A DNA stretch of 64,000 nucleotides, taken from the NCBI RefSeq assembly GCF_000820145.1, contig NZ_CDBW01000013.1, positions 62,001 through 126,000 on the forward strand, given 5' to 3'. Made by a program: the position numbers and the translations under genes. How positions within the stretch are numbered: the first letter of the stretch is position 1; each line of letters opens with the position of its first letter. Of the stretch, positions 48,096 to 59,800 are shown in pieces. The notes under the pieces are model-generated. The model saw only the letters and a list, made by a program, of their open reading frames with translations. It ran no database searches and was not told the DNA's origin. This DNA is from Aeromonas sobria (GTDB taxonomy: Bacteria > Pseudomonadota > Gammaproteobacteria > Enterobacterales > Aeromonadaceae).

Positions 48096-51000
48096 TCAGG
48101 GCTGGCGCGGGCTACCCGGTTGTGGATTCAGCAGGAAAGGGGTGGCCGCTGGCAGCGTGGGCGCCGCCGCATCGACCGCCTGTTTCTGCTGCTGGTTGAG
48201 CTTGATGCGAGCGCGATCCCGCCCCGCTTCGATCAGCTTGGGTGCGTCGAGCGGGCCCGAGATGCGAAAATCGATGCGGGTCACCACATCCACCACCGGC
48301 TCCAGCAGTTTGGAGAGGGCCAGCACGTAGAGGCCTGTGACCGGGGTGATGGAGAAGGCCGCCACCACCGGCAAGGTGCCCCCCAGATTGGGGGAGAAGC
48401 TCAGCTCGTAGTCGAGCTGCCAGCGCACCAGATCGGCGATCCCCTCGCCGCGCAGGTTACCTGCCGCCCCCTTCATATAGAAATCATCATTGCTGACCTG
48501 CCCCTGCTTGATGGTGGCAGAGGCGGACATGGATTCGAAGTAGAAGCCCTTGTCGAACACATCGCGAAAATCGAGGCGCAGCTTACGCAACAGGGAGTCG
48601 AGGCTAAGCAGGGAGAGCAGCCGTGCCCCCTTGTCGTTGACCTCCCGCAGGGTGCCGCCTTCCAGCTGATAGTTGGCACTTCCCCCCAGAGTCGGCAGGC
48701 TCGGACGATAGGGCACATCCTGCCAGTTCAGATCAAAGGCGAGGGAGCCGGGGGCATCGCCGATGGGCGAGGTGTAGCCGAGCCGCTTGAGTAGCAGCTC
48801 GCTGTTATTGCTGGTCAGCTTGCCACGGGCGCGGGTCTGCATCCGGTTGCCATCAGCCAGCCAATCGACGCTGCCGGTGAGCTGACTACCCGCCAGCCGC
48901 ACATCCAGCCCCTTGAGGGTCACCTTGTTGGCGCCGGGCACCAGCTCCCCTTTCACTTCACCGAGCGGCAATTCGCCAAAGCGGCAATCGACACAGCTCA
49001 CCTGCAGCCAGGGAATGGAGGCCATGATGGCGTTGTCCTGCTTGGCATCAGGATCCGGGCTGAGATCCGAACTCTTGCCGGACCAGTGGATGCGGGCAAA
49101 CTTGGCATCCACCGGGCGATTGGCCACCGCAGGCAGGCGGATCACCCCCATCACATCGGGGCTGTCGATCATCACCTCGGTCGCCTGATTGGTCGGCCCC
49201 ACGGTGAAGCGGGTCGCCTTGAGGGTAGCACTGCCGATATAGGCGCGGGCCAACTGACCGTCTACCCACCACTCCTGCGGCAGGAAGGAGGGGCCGACCA
49301 CCGCATTGCCGGTCTGGTTCTGCGCCGGCAACCACTGTTTGAGTCGCGCCAGCCAGCCGCCCACGTCGGCCTCCTGCTGGTTGATGGCAAGCAGCATGGG
49401 CACATCCCGTAGTACCCGGGCGCCAGGCTGCCCCACATCGACCCTTAACCGACTGAGGTAGGGCACCCCTTCGCCGTAGACCAGTCGGGTCTGCATATCC
49501 ACATCGGCACCCAGCACGGCGCGAATGTCGGCGCTGCCATCCCGGCCACGGGCGATCACCTTGAGCGGTAGACGGCTGCTGGCAACCTTGGCCAGCGGCA
49601 ACGGCAGATCCAGCCCCATCCCCTGCAGGTTGGAGTCCATCGCCAGCTGGAAGCTGAACGGCTTGCTCTCGGGCAGGGTCAGCCCCAGCTTGCCGCCCCA
49701 GTTGCTGCGGCCGTTGAGGATACCGAATGAGGAGATGGCTGCTGGCTGGCGGCGACTATCCCACTGCCCCTTGAAATTGAGGTCGACCTGATAGTGATCC
49801 GGATGCTGACGCCCCTGATAGTCGAGGGTCAGCGGCTGATTCCACAGGCTCGCCTTGAGATTGCTGAAACGGGTCTGCTCGTTGTCATATTCGAGGCGCC
49901 CCTGCACCTTCTCCAGCGGCAGATCCAGACTGGCGACCCGCACCTTGTTGTTGCTGAAGATGGCATCGCCGCTCGCCTTCACCTCGCTCTCGCCATCGAG
50001 AGGGATATCGAGCTTGACCGAACCGGCCATCGGGCCGCGGATCTCGATCTCCCGCAGCGCCTGCCCCACCGAACTGCCCAGCGGGGAGTCCTGCAGGTAG
50101 TCACTGATGGCTTGGCCCTCACCCTGCACTTTGGCATCCACGTAGAGATGGCCGCCGGGAGAGAGGCTCGGGATCCAGGCATGCACCGAGTCAGAGCTCG
50201 CCTTGCCCAGCATGGTCGAACGGCTGCGCATATCGAGACTGGCGTTCTGGAACAGCAGATCGATCTGCAAGTCAGTCAGCGATTGCCAACCGGGGAAGAA
50301 CTGGTAGGTGGCCTGCTCAAGGGGCACCGCCACCTGAAAGATGCCCTCGCCCTGCTCATAAGGAAAATCCCTGAACTCCCCATACCAGAGCAGGTCAGCA
50401 CCCTTGGCCTTGCCACCCTTGAGTGCGCCGCTCAGGTAGTCCACCAGCCCCTTGTCCATCACTTGTAACGGGTAGTAGCGATCAGCGTTGCCCGCGTTCT
50501 TCACGTCGATGCGGCCAGTCAGCGCCAGAAAGGGGTGTTCGAACAGATCGAGCCGAAAGCGGCTGGCCAGAGTCAGGTCCGGGTTATCCAGCGCGATATC
50601 CTGGCCATAGAGCACCCACCCTTGCGCCTCACGCCACCAGTCGAGGCGGGCCGAGAGGCGGTCCACCGGGATCGGCTCCTTGAAATGGCGGGCCGGATCC
50701 AGCTTGTCGCTGAGCAGTGCCACACTGACGCGGCCCCCCTTGGGGGTCAGCCAGAACTCACCGTTGAGATCGCCAAAGCCGGGCACATCGTGCCAGGCGT
50801 TCAAGCTCACATGGGCGATTTGGCCGCTGAGGGAGAGATCCTGCCACCCGGCATCGGCCTGCAGGGTCAAATCGGTCAGCTTGCCCTTGGGCTTGCTCTG
50901 CTTGAGCAGTTCACTCTGGGCAGGGTAAATCCCGGAGACCAGCTGGCTCAGCTGGGCGATCTGATCGAGATCGATCTGCGGCACATAGCCTTGCACTCGC

Positions 51001-51986
51001 TCACCGACCCGCTCCAGCTGCAACCGGCTATGTAGCCAGGGCTTGTCATCCAGCTTGAAAATCACATTGTGGCTGGCCAACTGCCAGTTCTGGCCATCAC
51101 GGCGCAACTGGATCTTGCCACCATCCAGCCCGAGACGATGCAGCCTCTGATCCTTGAGATCCTTCCAAATCAGGTAGTTGTTGCCAAATTCCAGCAAGGT
51201 GTTGCCCAGCTTGCCGTGGTCGAACTCACTCCAGAGCTGAAAATCGATCTGGCCCGCCAGTTTCGGCTCACCGGCATGAATTTTGGCAAGAATGGGGCTG
51301 ATATCGAGCTGGCGGGCGCCCAGATAGAGCTGCCCCTTGAGACGGTCGAGGCGAGCGCTGGGAGCTTCGACTTCGAGGATCAGGTCGATGGTGCTTTCGC
51401 CCACCCCGTTGATCAGATAGGCCTTGCCGACCCCCTGATGGCGTTTGCCGCGGTTCTGCCAGCGCAGTTGGGCAATATCGAGGGCCCGCAAATCACCAAC
51501 GGAGGTGGTGACACTAAGGCGGGTGTTATGTACATCAAAGGTGGTGAGCTGGGTCAGCAGAAAGCGCAGCAAGGCACCTTGCTGCGCGTCTCCCTCGGGC
51601 TCGCGGCTATTGGCTGGCTGGCTGAAATCGAGGGTAATGTCGCCGTCGCTGAGGATCAGCTCGCCAAACACCGGCTTGAGCTGATTGAGGGTGCGCCAGA
51701 AGTCGAGATGCACCCAGGCTTTGCCGAGCTGTACGGTAAAACGCCCCGAATCCGGGGCGATGGCAAGTTGCTGCAGTTCGAGGGCAGGGCCGGACTGTGT
51801 CCAGTCCAGTCCCACCTGACCTACGCTGACCTTGAGTTGTGAATCCCCCAGCAGAGTGTGGATCAGACTCTCCCGGTATTGGTTCAGCAAAGGACCACCG
51901 ACCCGCACCAAAGTGACCATCATGGCCAACAGTACGAACAGGATCCCCAGGGCAAACCAGCCCCGACTCAGCCAGCGATAGACCAA
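48096..51986 (-). CDS. yhdP: AsmA-like envelope lipid transport protein YhdP
   Basis: YhdP is a long bridge-like protein of the AsmA clan, anchored in the inner membrane, which with TamB and YdbH moves phospholipids to the outer membrane. The 1296-residue product has an N-terminal membrane segment (GWFALGILFVLLAMMVTLV), a very long repeating beta-strand region, and the conserved C-terminal AsmA/DUF3971-type part (GNLRGEGIADLVRWQLDYEL...LEPVVDVVTRIDFRISGPLDAPKL). The start is TTG at 51986, directly after the rng stop codon. Confidence 0.94.
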   Translation of the reverse strand: MVYRWLSRGWFALGILFVLLAMMVTLVRVGGPLLNQYRESLIHTLLGDSQLKVSVGQVGLDWTQSGPALELQQLAIAPDSGRFTVQLGKAWVHLDFWRTLNQLKPVFGELILSDGDITLDFSQPANSREPEGDAQQGALLRFLLTQLTTFDVHNTRLSVTTSVGDLRALDIAQLRWQNRGKRHQGVGKAYLINGVGESTIDLILEVEAPSARLDRLKGQLYLGARQLDISPILAKIHAGEPKLAGQIDFQLWSEFDHGKLGNTLLEFGNNYLIWKDLKDQRLHRLGLDGGKIQLRRDGQNWQLASHNVIFKLDDKPWLHSRLQLERVGERVQGYVPQIDLDQIAQLSQLVSGIYPAQSELLKQSKPKGKLTDLTLQADAGWQDLSLSGQIAHVSLNAWHDVPGFGDLNGEFWLTPKGGRVSVALLSDKLDPARHFKEPIPVDRLSARLDWWREAQGWVLYGQDIALDNPDLTLASRFRLDLFEHPFLALTGRIDVKNAGNADRYYPLQVMDKGLVDYLSGALKGGKAKGADLLWYGEFRDFPYEQGEGIFQVAVPLEQATYQFFPGWQSLTDLQIDLLFQNASLDMRSRSTMLGKASSDSVHAWIPSLSPGGHLYVDAKVQGEGQAISDYLQDSPLGSSVGQALREIEIRGPMAGSVKLDIPLDGESEVKASGDAIFSNNKVRVASLDLPLEKVQGRLEYDNEQTRFSNLKASLWNQPLTLDYQGRQHPDHYQVDLNFKGQWDSRRQPAAISSFGILNGRSNWGGKLGLTLPESKPFSFQLAMDSNLQGMGLDLPLPLAKVASSRLPLKVIARGRDGSADIRAVLGADVDMQTRLVYGEGVPYLSRLRVDVGQPGARVLRDVPMLLAINQQEADVGGWLARLKQWLPAQNQTGNAVVGPSFLPQEWWVDGQLARAYIGSATLKATRFTVGPTNQATEVMIDSPDVMGVIRLPAVANRPVDAKFARIHWSGKSSDLSPDPDAKQDNAIMASIPWLQVSCVDCRFGELPLGEVKGELVPGANKVTLKGLDVRLAGSQLTGSVDWLADGNRMQTRARGKLTSNNSELLLKRLGYTSPIGDAPGSLAFDLNWQDVPYRPSLPTLGGSANYQLEGGTLREVNDKGARLLSLLSLDSLLRKLRLDFRDVFDKGFYFESMSASATIKQGQVSNDDFYMKGAAGNLRGEGIADLVRWQLDYELSFSPNLGGTLPVVAAFSITPVTGLYVLALSKLLEPVVDVVTRIDFRISGPLDAPKLIEAGRDRARIKLNQQQKQAVDAAAPTLPAATPFLLNPQPGSPRQP

Positions 51987-53456
51987 TTACATCATCACCA
52001 CGTCAAACTGCTCCTGACCGCAGAGGGGCTCGCTCACCACCCTCACCTGCTTGCCGATGAACACCTCCAGCTCAGCCAGACTGTGGGACTCTTCGCCACG
52101 CAGATAATCGGCCACGGCTGGCGCCGCATAGACGGTAAACTGATCCGCATCATACGCACGGTTGACCCGGATCAGCTCGCGCAGGATCTCGAAGCAGACC
52201 GACTCCACCGTCTTGACCCGACCACGCCCCTTGCACTCCGGGCACTCAGAGCAGAGCACATGCTCCAGACTCTCGCGGGTGCGCTTGCGGGTCATCTCTA
52301 CCAGACCGAGCTGGGAGAAGCCGTTGACGTTAGTCTTGGCGCGATCTTTGGACAGCGCCTGCTCCAGACTGTGCAGCACCCGACGGCGGTGATCTTCGGA
52401 CTGCATATCGATGAAATCGAGGATGATGATGCCGCCGAGGTTGCGCAAGCGCAGGTGACGGGCAATGGCCGCCGTTGCCTCGACGTTGGTGTTGAAGATG
52501 GTCTCTTCCAGATTGCGATGGCCGACGAAGGCGCCGGTGTTGATATCCACCGTGGTCATGGCTTCGGTCTGGTCGATGATGATGTAACCGCCAGATTTCA
52601 ACTCCACCTTGCGCTCCAACGCCCGCTGGATCTCGTTCTCTACATCATAGAGATCGAAGATCGGCGACTCGCCAGAGTAATACTCCAGCTTGTTGGCCAG
52701 CTCCGGCACGTACTCCTCGGTGAAGCGCTTGAGCTGATCGAAGCTCTGGCGTGAATCGACCCGGATCTTGTCGAGCTCGGCACCGACAAAGTCACGCACC
52801 ACCCGAAATGCCAGGCTGGGATCCTCGTAGAGGATCTTGCAAGGGGGATACTTCTGCTTACGCTCGAGGATCTTGCGCCACAGCCGTTTGAGGAAGGCTG
52901 CATCCTGCTCCAGCTCCTGCTCACCCACCCCTTCGGCGGCGGTACGGATGATGTAGCCACCCAGATCATCTACATAGCTAGCCACGGTGCGCTTGAGTCT
53001 CTCCCGCTCCCCTTCGGATTCGATACGCTGGGAGACGCCGACGTGGGCACTGCCCGGCATAAAGACCAGATAGCGGGATGGCAGGGTGATATCGGTAGTG
53101 AGACGGGCCCCCTTGGTACCGAGCGGATCTTTCACCACCTGCACCATGATGTCCTGACCCTGGCGTACCAGCTCGGCGATGTTGCCGACCTGGAACTGCT
53201 CTTTCTCTTTGACTGCCACACATTCGGTGTGGGGCACGATATCGGAGGCATGGAGAAAAGCGGCCTTGTCCATGCCGATATCGACGAATGCCGCCTGCAT
53301 ACCGGGCAGCACCCGACTGATCTTGCCTTTGTAGATATTGCCCACAATGCCGCGCTTGGCCTGACGCTCGACATGCACTTCCTGCAGCAGGCCGTTTTCG
53401 ACCAGCGCAACCCGGGTTTCAGAGGGAGTAACGTTAACCAGCAGTTCTACTGACAT
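51987..53456 (-). CDS. rng: Ribonuclease G
   Basis: RNase G is an endoribonuclease of the RNase E/G family that matures the 5' end of 16S rRNA and cuts some mRNAs. The 489-residue product has an S1-like domain (GNIYKGKISRVLPGMQAAFVDIG), the catalytic region with TTVDINTGAFVG and GGIIILDFIDM, and a zinc-link CPECKGRG motif. It lacks the long C-terminal scaffold of RNase E. It follows maf by about 90 bases. Confidence 0.97.
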   Translation of the reverse strand: MSVELLVNVTPSETRVALVENGLLQEVHVERQAKRGIVGNIYKGKISRVLPGMQAAFVDIGMDKAAFLHASDIVPHTECVAVKEKEQFQVGNIAELVRQGQDIMVQVVKDPLGTKGARLTTDITLPSRYLVFMPGSAHVGVSQRIESEGERERLKRTVASYVDDLGGYIIRTAAEGVGEQELEQDAAFLKRLWRKILERKQKYPPCKILYEDPSLAFRVVRDFVGAELDKIRVDSRQSFDQLKRFTEEYVPELANKLEYYSGESPIFDLYDVENEIQRALERKVELKSGGYIIIDQTEAMTTVDINTGAFVGHRNLEETIFNTNVEATAAIARHLRLRNLGGIIILDFIDMQSEDHRRRVLHSLEQALSKDRAKTNVNGFSQLGLVEMTRKRTRESLEHVLCSECPECKGRGRVKTVESVCFEILRELIRVNRAYDADQFTVYAAPAVADYLRGEESHSLAELEVFIGKQVRVVSEPLCGQEQFDVVMM

Positions 53457-53549
53457 AAGTAACCTTGCCTGTTCCAGTTTTGAATTCTATAGAGCCAATC
53501 CGGTACAACGCGCGCAAGGGAAACGCAGCAGAGCACAGCTGACGGGAAA

Positions 53550-54137
53550 TTATTTGAGCTGTTCCAGATGATGCTTGATCAACAGGTCCGTCTCCAGCAG
53601 GGGCAGGCCGACCACGGCGCTATAGCTCCCCTCGATACGGCTGACAAACTTGCCGGCAATGCCCTGAATGCCATAAGCCCCGGCCTTGTCACAGGGCTCA
53701 CCGGTCTGCCAGTAGGCCTCGATCTCGGCCTCGTCCAGTTTGCGAAACGCCACATTGGTGCTGACCAGACGAACGTCACAACGGTCCTTGCTGGCCAGCG
53801 CCACCGCCGTCATCACTTGATGGACCTTGCCGGAGAGTGCCTCCAGCATATCTTTGGCGTCCAGCAGATCGGAGGGCTTTTCCAGCACCCGATCCCCCAG
53901 TACCACAATAGTGTCGGCACCGAGCACAGGTAAAGCCGTCGGTGCGGCGGCGACACCGGCGGTGGCCTTGTCACGGGCGAGGCGGCAGACATAATCCTGC
54001 GCCTTTTCACCCTCTTCCCGCTGCTCGGGCACATCCAGTTTCAATACCTCAAAGCGGTAGCCAAGCTGGGTCAGCAGCTCACGGCGGCGGGGAGAAGCCG
54101 AGGCGAGATAGAGTTGTGGTTCGTTGTTTTTGTTCAT
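53550..54137 (-). CDS. maf: Maf-like nucleotide pyrophosphatase (YhdE type)
   Basis: A 195-residue Maf-family enzyme; YhdE-type members hydrolyse dTTP, UTP and related modified nucleotides. Motifs are [19 protein letters not shown], the catalytic [17 protein letters not shown] and [28 protein letters not shown]. It is the fourth gene of mreBCD-maf-rng, matching the E. coli order. Confidence 0.96.
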   Translation of the reverse strand: MNKNNEPQLYLASASPRRRELLTQLGYRFEVLKLDVPEQREEGEKAQDYVCRLARDKATAGVAAAPTALPVLGADTIVVLGDRVLEKPSDLLDAKDMLEALSGKVHQVMTAVALASKDRCDVRLVSTNVAFRKLDEAEIEAYWQTGEPCDKAGAYGIQGIAGKFVSRIEGSYSAVVGLPLLETDLLIKHHLEQLK

Positions 54138-54139
54138 TT

Positions 54140-54625
54140 TTACCTAATGTTGAAGCGGCGCCGCAGATTGCGCAGCACCAGAAACACCCAGGGCCATATT
54201 AACATCGTCGTCAACGTCGACCAGAAATAGGCAAGATTCAGGCTGGCCTGGCTGAACAGGTGCTCGGCCCAGAATATCGTCATCTTGCCCACCAGTGAGA
54301 GGCCACCGATGATCAGGGCCTGCTGCCAGAGGGAGAAGTTGCGGATCTTCTGGAACTGGAAGGCTGCCAGATAGGTGGTGATGGCCATCGCCATCGCCCG
54401 CACACCGAGGGTGCTGCCAAGCAGCACATCCAGCAGCAGACCAGCTACCCAGGCGGTACCAACGTTGGTGCGATGGGGCAAAGCCAGCGCCCAGTAGATC
54501 AGCACCATGGCCAACCAGTCCGGACGGAAGGGATCAAATTCGAAAGGAAGCGGCAGGATCGACAGGCTCAAGGCCAGCAGGATCGAAATCCAGATCCAGA
54601 TCCTGCCACTGGCGGGTTGTAGCAT
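54140..54625 (-). CDS. mreD: Rod shape-determining protein MreD
   Basis: MreD is an inner-membrane protein of the elongasome, acting with MreB and MreC. The 161-residue product has five or six membrane segments and the conserved [24 protein letters not shown] stretch. Its start overlaps the mreC stop by one base, and maf follows after 2 bases. Confidence 0.95.
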   Translation of the reverse strand: MLQPASGRIWIWISILLALSLSILPLPFEFDPFRPDWLAMVLIYWALALPHRTNVGTAWVAGLLLDVLLGSTLGVRAMAMAITTYLAAFQFQKIRNFSLWQQALIIGGLSLVGKMTIFWAEHLFSQASLNLAYFWSTLTTMLIWPWVFLVLRNLRRRFNIR

Positions 54626-55515
54626 CAGCGCGTCGCTCCTGCGGCGGACGCAGCCGGCGCGGCAGCTTCACCAACCTCATCATGCACTTCAGGATTCTTG
54701 TCGGTCCACAGCAGCAGCAAGTAACGCAAGCGATCCAGCTCCACCAGCGGCTTGGCTTCGACCTGGGCGAAGGGCTTGCCCTCCACATACTCGGAGCGAG
54801 TCACGGTCGCCACCGGATACCCTTCCGGGAAACGGCCGCCAAGACCCGAGGTCACCAGCAGATCACCCACCTGAATATCGGTGTTGCGCGGCAGGTTGCG
54901 CAGCTCCAGCGTGTCGAGCTCGCCACTGCCGGAGGCGATGGCGCGCAAGTCGTTACGCAGCACCCGCACCGGAATGCCGTGGCTGGAGTCGGTGATCAGC
55001 AGCACGCGACTGGTGGTGGAGCCCACATGGAGCACCTGACCAATCACCCCCTGATCAGTGATCACCGCCTGACCGTTATAGACGCCATTCAGCGCACCTT
55101 TGTTGATCAGCACCTGATGACTAAAAGGATCGGAATCCACCGACAGCAGCTCGGCCACCATCTTGCGGGACTCTTTATGCACCGGCGAACCGAGCAGCTC
55201 GCGCAGCCGCTGGTTCTCGTGCTCCAGATGATCCATCTTGAGCAAACGGGAACGCAGGGTGAACAGCTGTTGTTCCTGCAGCTTGGTCTGTTCGATGAGA
55301 TCGGCACGGGTCTGCACCTGGGTCGACATGGTGTCGAGCAGGGTACCGGGCGCATTGGCCATGTATTGCAGGGGACTGACTAACGAACTGAGGTAGACGC
55401 GGACGTGGGTAAACACACCGAAGCGGGAATCCGCGACGATGGCAGCGATGGAGATGATGACGGCGAGAAACAACCGTAACTGAAGCGAAGGGCCTCTACC
55501 AAAAATGGGTTTCAT
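54625..55515 (-). CDS. mreC: Rod shape-determining protein MreC
   Basis: MreC is a periplasmic scaffold of the elongasome that activates the PBP2-RodA synthase. The 296-residue product has an N-terminal membrane segment, a coiled coil (about residues 70-110), a beta-domain with VINKGALNGVYNGQAVITDQGVIGQV and DLLVTSGLGGRFPEGYPV, and a low-complexity alanine-rich C-terminus (VGEAAAPAASAAGATR). A terminator-like hairpin separates it from mreB. Confidence 0.96.
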   Translation of the reverse strand: MKPIFGRGPSLQLRLFLAVIISIAAIVADSRFGVFTHVRVYLSSLVSPLQYMANAPGTLLDTMSTQVQTRADLIEQTKLQEQQLFTLRSRLLKMDHLEHENQRLRELLGSPVHKESRKMVAELLSVDSDPFSHQVLINKGALNGVYNGQAVITDQGVIGQVLHVGSTTSRVLLITDSSHGIPVRVLRNDLRAIASGSGELDTLELRNLPRNTDIQVGDLLVTSGLGGRFPEGYPVATVTRSEYVEGKPFAQVEAKPLVELDRLRYLLLLWTDKNPEVHDEVGEAAAPAASAAGATR

Positions 55516-55521
55516 GGGTCG

Positions 55522-55552
55522 TCAAAAAAGAGCCGGCACGCTGGCCGGCTTT
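55522..55552 (-). terminator. Terminator or attenuator between mreB and mreC
   Basis: On the minus strand AGCCGGC and GCCGGCT form a 7-bp GC stem with a 6-base loop, followed by CTTTTTTG. It sits between the mreB stop and the mreC start (42-base gap), so it should lower transcription of mreCD relative to mreB. Confidence 0.75.
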
Positions 55553-55557
55553 GGGTC

Positions 55558-56640
<1,083 letters not shown>

Positions 56641-56758
56641 CTAACTTTACCAATGCCCACCCCAATGGGCAAGCGCTCAAACTGTCGCCAGTCAATCAGT
56701 CGCGACAAAAGTGCGAGTCATCACTCACTGCCGCGGGCTTACAAACGCTAATAAACAA

Positions 56759-56801
56759 GGAGATAGGGGGTAAGATCCGGAAGATCCATCCCCCCATCTC
56801 C
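56759..56801 (-). terminator. Terminator of the MSHA operon
   Basis: On the minus strand GGAGATgGGGGG pairs with the downstream CCCCCtATCTCC and an inner GGATC/GATCC stem with a TTCC loop, followed by TTGTTTATT. It lies 1 base after the mshQ stop codon and upstream of mreB. Confidence 0.8.
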
Positions 56802-56802
56802 G

Positions 56803-59800
56803 TTACTGCATCACTTCACGTCGATAAATAATTCTGTCATTACCACGGCTGGAGCCGAAAATGGCCTCCCCTTTCAGATTACTCTCATTGACACTCGCCG
56901 GTTCAGACAACCACGTCGGCGAAGATGGCTGTTTTGCCAAATCGACCTTGTAGGGGATGCGTACCGAGATATCCGGCTTGGCAAAGTGGAACAGGATCTC
57001 CCCGTCTTTCGCCAGCGCAGCATCACCACCCGGTGCCGAGCTTCCCAACCCCAGCTTGATCTTGCGACCCGCCCCCAGATTCAACTCGCGGGTCGCCGCA
57101 TCAAAGGTCTGGCTCGGGTTGATGAAAGTGAACCCCTGATTGGCCAAAGAGAGCTGGGTACATTGGTCTTCCTTATTCAGCAGCCAGTTGCCCCCGTCGT
57201 AATATTGCATCCGCTGTGGAATGGCCAGCGGTGCCGACGCAACACCGGCCTCAGTCCCTGCCAAAAGGCGGCCATACAACAGTTTTTGAGTGCCCAGCCG
57301 CACGGCATCACAACTAGCCCCAACGCAGGCTCCTGCTACAGCCGCATTCATATTCGGCGTCGCTAAGCGCGTGTTACTGCCATCCTTATCATCGACTTTG
57401 ATACCAAAGCTCAACGAAGCGAACGGTGCCTCTGGACTAGCAGCACGATCAAAGCGGGTATTCAGCCCGAAAGGTGACTGCTGATTAACGCTCGCAATAC
57501 CACTTGCCCAGCTGAGCGAGGGAGATAGTGTAATACGCTTGTCACGCGCAACCCCATCCAGAGCATTGGCCGCCACCATCTCAGCAACCCCTTTAGCGAA
57601 CGCCCCCTGATAGTTCTGTGTCGTTCCTTGCTGCAGATTGCGCGCAGTGATGACAAAACCGCTGGCAAAGGGTTGACTCATATATGTGAAGGCATTGCAG
57701 GCTGGCGTAATAAAACCACCACTCAACCTGTAATCCCAAGGCACAAAACGGCCGATGGGTTCACTCCAGCGCAATGGCACCTTCAACTGGGGCGTCTCGT
57801 CCTGATAACCTGGATAGGGCACAAAATCAGTAATACCCGCCTTGAGCACCCCCACTTCATCCCACTTTGCTATCGTGCTACTCACGCCTTTAGAGATAGA
57901 TAACAAGGCCGGTGACACTGTGCCATTCACGCCTGTTAGTGGGGCCAGCCTCGCCCATTGCACGGCCAAATTTGTCGCGCCAAAACCGGGGGTAAGGTCC
58001 CCCAGTTGATTAAGCGCCTGGGCCTGCAGCGTGAACTCTGCACCAGCCTTGCTATACACGCCACAGTTGGCCATATAGCTTGTATCATCTGCTCCACTAC
58101 AAGCAGGTTGGTCCTGACCTCGCAATAGAATAGAACTTGGCAACACCGCAAACGTGTCGCTGCCAATCAGCTTGAGGGTACCTGTGGCATCGCTTTTTTG
58201 GAAAGTAGCGTCCAACCGCAGCACGCCCGCATCCGGGTATTGCACTGTCAGCTGACCAACACCATCTCCATTAAACGGCACGATAACGCTTCCCGATGGT
58301 GCGACAGCTGTGCTATTGACCATCGGCACGGCACTACTGACCTCAGAGACGACCTTGGTCGATGCAAATTGGAGGGTCTGATTACCGGTCAGTAATGGCA
58401 CACATACCTTGGTCGCCCCCGCATCGTTTGATTTGATAGCGCGGATCGAGGTAACACCCGAGGCACCGGCATAGAAGGTGGGCACATTGAAACGCAGTGC
58501 AGCATCGGCAAACGGGAGCGTGCAATATTGTTTCGCGGGCCCTAATGAACCAGATCGACACAAGGTATCACTCTGTGGCCGCAGTGGCGGAGTCGAACTT
58601 GACACCCCCATAGTGATTGAATTGGCCGAATAATTACTCAACATCACTTTGGTGGCACCATTAGTAATGGTCACAATGCCATTGTTGACATTATTTAAAC
58701 CACTGCCTGACGACCAGCCACCATTCGTAATAGGATGGGGAGTAAGTGCCGCCGTCACCGTTTCTGACATCAATTGCGAGCAATCTGCATTGGCACAGGC
58801 TTTAATCGTAACTTCTTCTGGTTGACACGTAATTCCCTGCCCTGAATGGGAAAACTCAAAATGATGCACCTGAACCCCGACAGGGTTCACTTTCAAAGCA
58901 CATATCTTTACGTTGTCGATGTCATGTTTGTTGTTTGAACCACCCGTTGAACCAGTGAACGACAAATAAAAGTTTTCGGGTATAGGGGACTGCCCAGGTT
59001 CCTTAATGGCATCAAATGATGAAATGCCAGACACAGCTGCATAGCCAGCACCGACATTTCTCTCCAGCGAAACCATGGTTTTATTTCCCGAACGGGAATC
59101 AACAGTCAAGCGATAGCGATGTGGGAAGGTAGGGTAACCTTTACCATTGTGTATCGGAGGGCTCAGAGTTGCTGAACCATACAGATACCGATATCCAGTC
59201 GTACCGGAGCCCGAGCCTCGAATAGCAATTGAATTCTTGCGGCTAGGTTGATTATTACTACCGCCTTCAGCAGAAAAGTTACCAAATTCATCAATGCCGA
59301 CACCCAACCAGCCACCTGCGAATCCGGGTGCAGTACTGCCTTTATGGCCATACCCCAGCGGTCCACCAAATGCACCCGGCTGAGGGGTTATCTTGGCGTC
59401 TGACAACACCATGGCAATACCATCTGCACCAGTACCACCATAAGCGGAATGATCGAACTCTACCGTTACCAGGTTATTAGCCGCAGGAAATAATTTCAGG
59501 TAGGTCAATGAGGTGGCTTGATCATTTTTATCTTCTGTTAAACGCAAGCGCCCTTCTTGAATAGAAGGGGAAAATGTACCTTTACTGGTTTTAACTACCC
59601 ATTCAGGCTTGAGTGCTAATGAATTAAAATCATCGTTAAAACATTGCAACTCAGGTTCAAATTTCTGTACGGTATCTCTTATGATGCCATTACTATTCAT
59701 TGTCAGGCTTTCACTTGTGACTCGCCCATTTATTACCGAGTTTGAATTTATCACCACGGCACCAGCAGAATATACGTAGCCAGTAAGCGCTGAATTGGAG

